This document shows, piece by piece, positions 63,928-64,000 of a stretch of 64,000 bases of DNA. The position numbers and the translations under genes are program-made. The DNA lies in assembly GCF_003334855.1 (NCBI RefSeq), contig NZ_QOWE01000025.1, positions 78,461 to 142,460 on the forward strand, given 5' to 3'. The notes under the pieces were generated by a model, which was given only the letters and a program-made list of their open reading frames with translations, made no database searches and was not told the origin of the DNA. The first letter of the stretch is position 1; every line of letters begins with the position of its first letter. The stretch is from Larkinella punicea. Lineage in GTDB: Bacteria > Bacteroidota > Bacteroidia > Cytophagales > Spirosomataceae.

Positions 63928-64000
63928 ATGTTAACTTACCAACACATTCAACGCAATCCTCGTCATTTCAAAAGCCTAACCAGTTTAGACATTAGTGCGT
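63928..64000 (+). CDS. Start of a probable IS transposase, truncated by window end
   Basis: The 24 visible codons start MLTYQHIQRNPRHFKSLTSL and continue DISA. This resembles the N-terminus of IS5/ISL3-like transposases (MLTY..I..P..FKSLTGL), where a helix-turn-helix follows. The gene runs off the right edge, so intactness and family remain uncertain. Confidence 0.5.
   Translation, partial: MLTYQHIQRNPRHFKSLTSLDISA

Overview
The window looks like a chromosomal segment of a Gram-negative Bacteroidota, most likely a Spirosomaceae-type Cytophagales (Spirosoma/Larkinella relatives); the genus is inference. Support comes from a Bacteroidota-type ribosomal protein THX, a type IX secretion (type B) C-terminal domain, SusC-like/outer-membrane beta-barrel receptors with carboxypeptidase-like N-termini, a LytS/LytR pair, many exported carbohydrate enzymes, TAnnTTTG -7 promoter elements and moderately GC-rich coding DNA. 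No rRNA, tRNA, CRISPR array or complete insertion sequence was recognised.

Layout. 1-4204 (minus): a signal-peptide von Willebrand A protein with a duplicated N-terminal domain, followed by a papain-like peptidase fused to an alpha/beta hydrolase that runs off the left edge. 4339-7116: Sua5, then a DGPF (YCII) protein with an ECF42-type sigma factor. 7260-12149: a secreted sugar-oxidising set (GMC dehydrogenase, gluconate-2-dehydrogenase subunit 3, Gfo/Idh/MocA oxidoreductase) and a T9SS-exported protein. 12138-17409: PPOX flavoprotein, TMTC-like TPR glycosyltransferase, ribosomal THX, SRPBCC protein, sterol desaturase, DUF2805 protein. 17373-21809: LytR/LytS two-component system divergent from an outer-membrane barrel. 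21944-31015: ABC-F, head-GIN lipoprotein, GH130-like, ModF-like ATPase, SNF2 helicase. 31111-36055: GH127, a two-component system and a secreted DUF5666-like protein. 36101-39335: a probable zinc-responsive block (MerC-like, CobW GTPase, His-rich lipoprotein, thioredoxin-reductase-like protein) with two matching palindromic operators. 39367-49587: HAD phosphatase flanked by two copies of a small inverted-repeat element, GH78-like, methyltransferase, rhodanese, an exported Ppx/GppA-like protein, Gfo/Idh/MocA oxidoreductase, cupin, TIM-barrel isomerase. 49743-64000: secreted small protein, GH3C/beta-lactamase protein, phospholipase C, GH5, TruC, a frameshifted TPR histidine kinase, CoA-transferase, DUF983, TonB receptor, an endonuclease III-like remnant and the start of a transposase at the right edge.

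The common theme is extracellular and periplasmic carbohydrate capture and oxidation (GH127, GH130, GH78-like, GH5, GMC, Gfo/Idh/MocA, isomerase), with signalling and metal homeostasis between. The most distinctive non-coding feature is the number of long inverted repeats between genes. They form several families. One (39367-39494 and 40330-40563) has terminal inverted repeats and a different perfect 7-bp target duplication at each copy, so it is a non-autonomous mobile element. It is the best candidate here for something not yet described, together with the peptidase-hydrolase fusion, the zinc operators and the exported Ppx-like protein.
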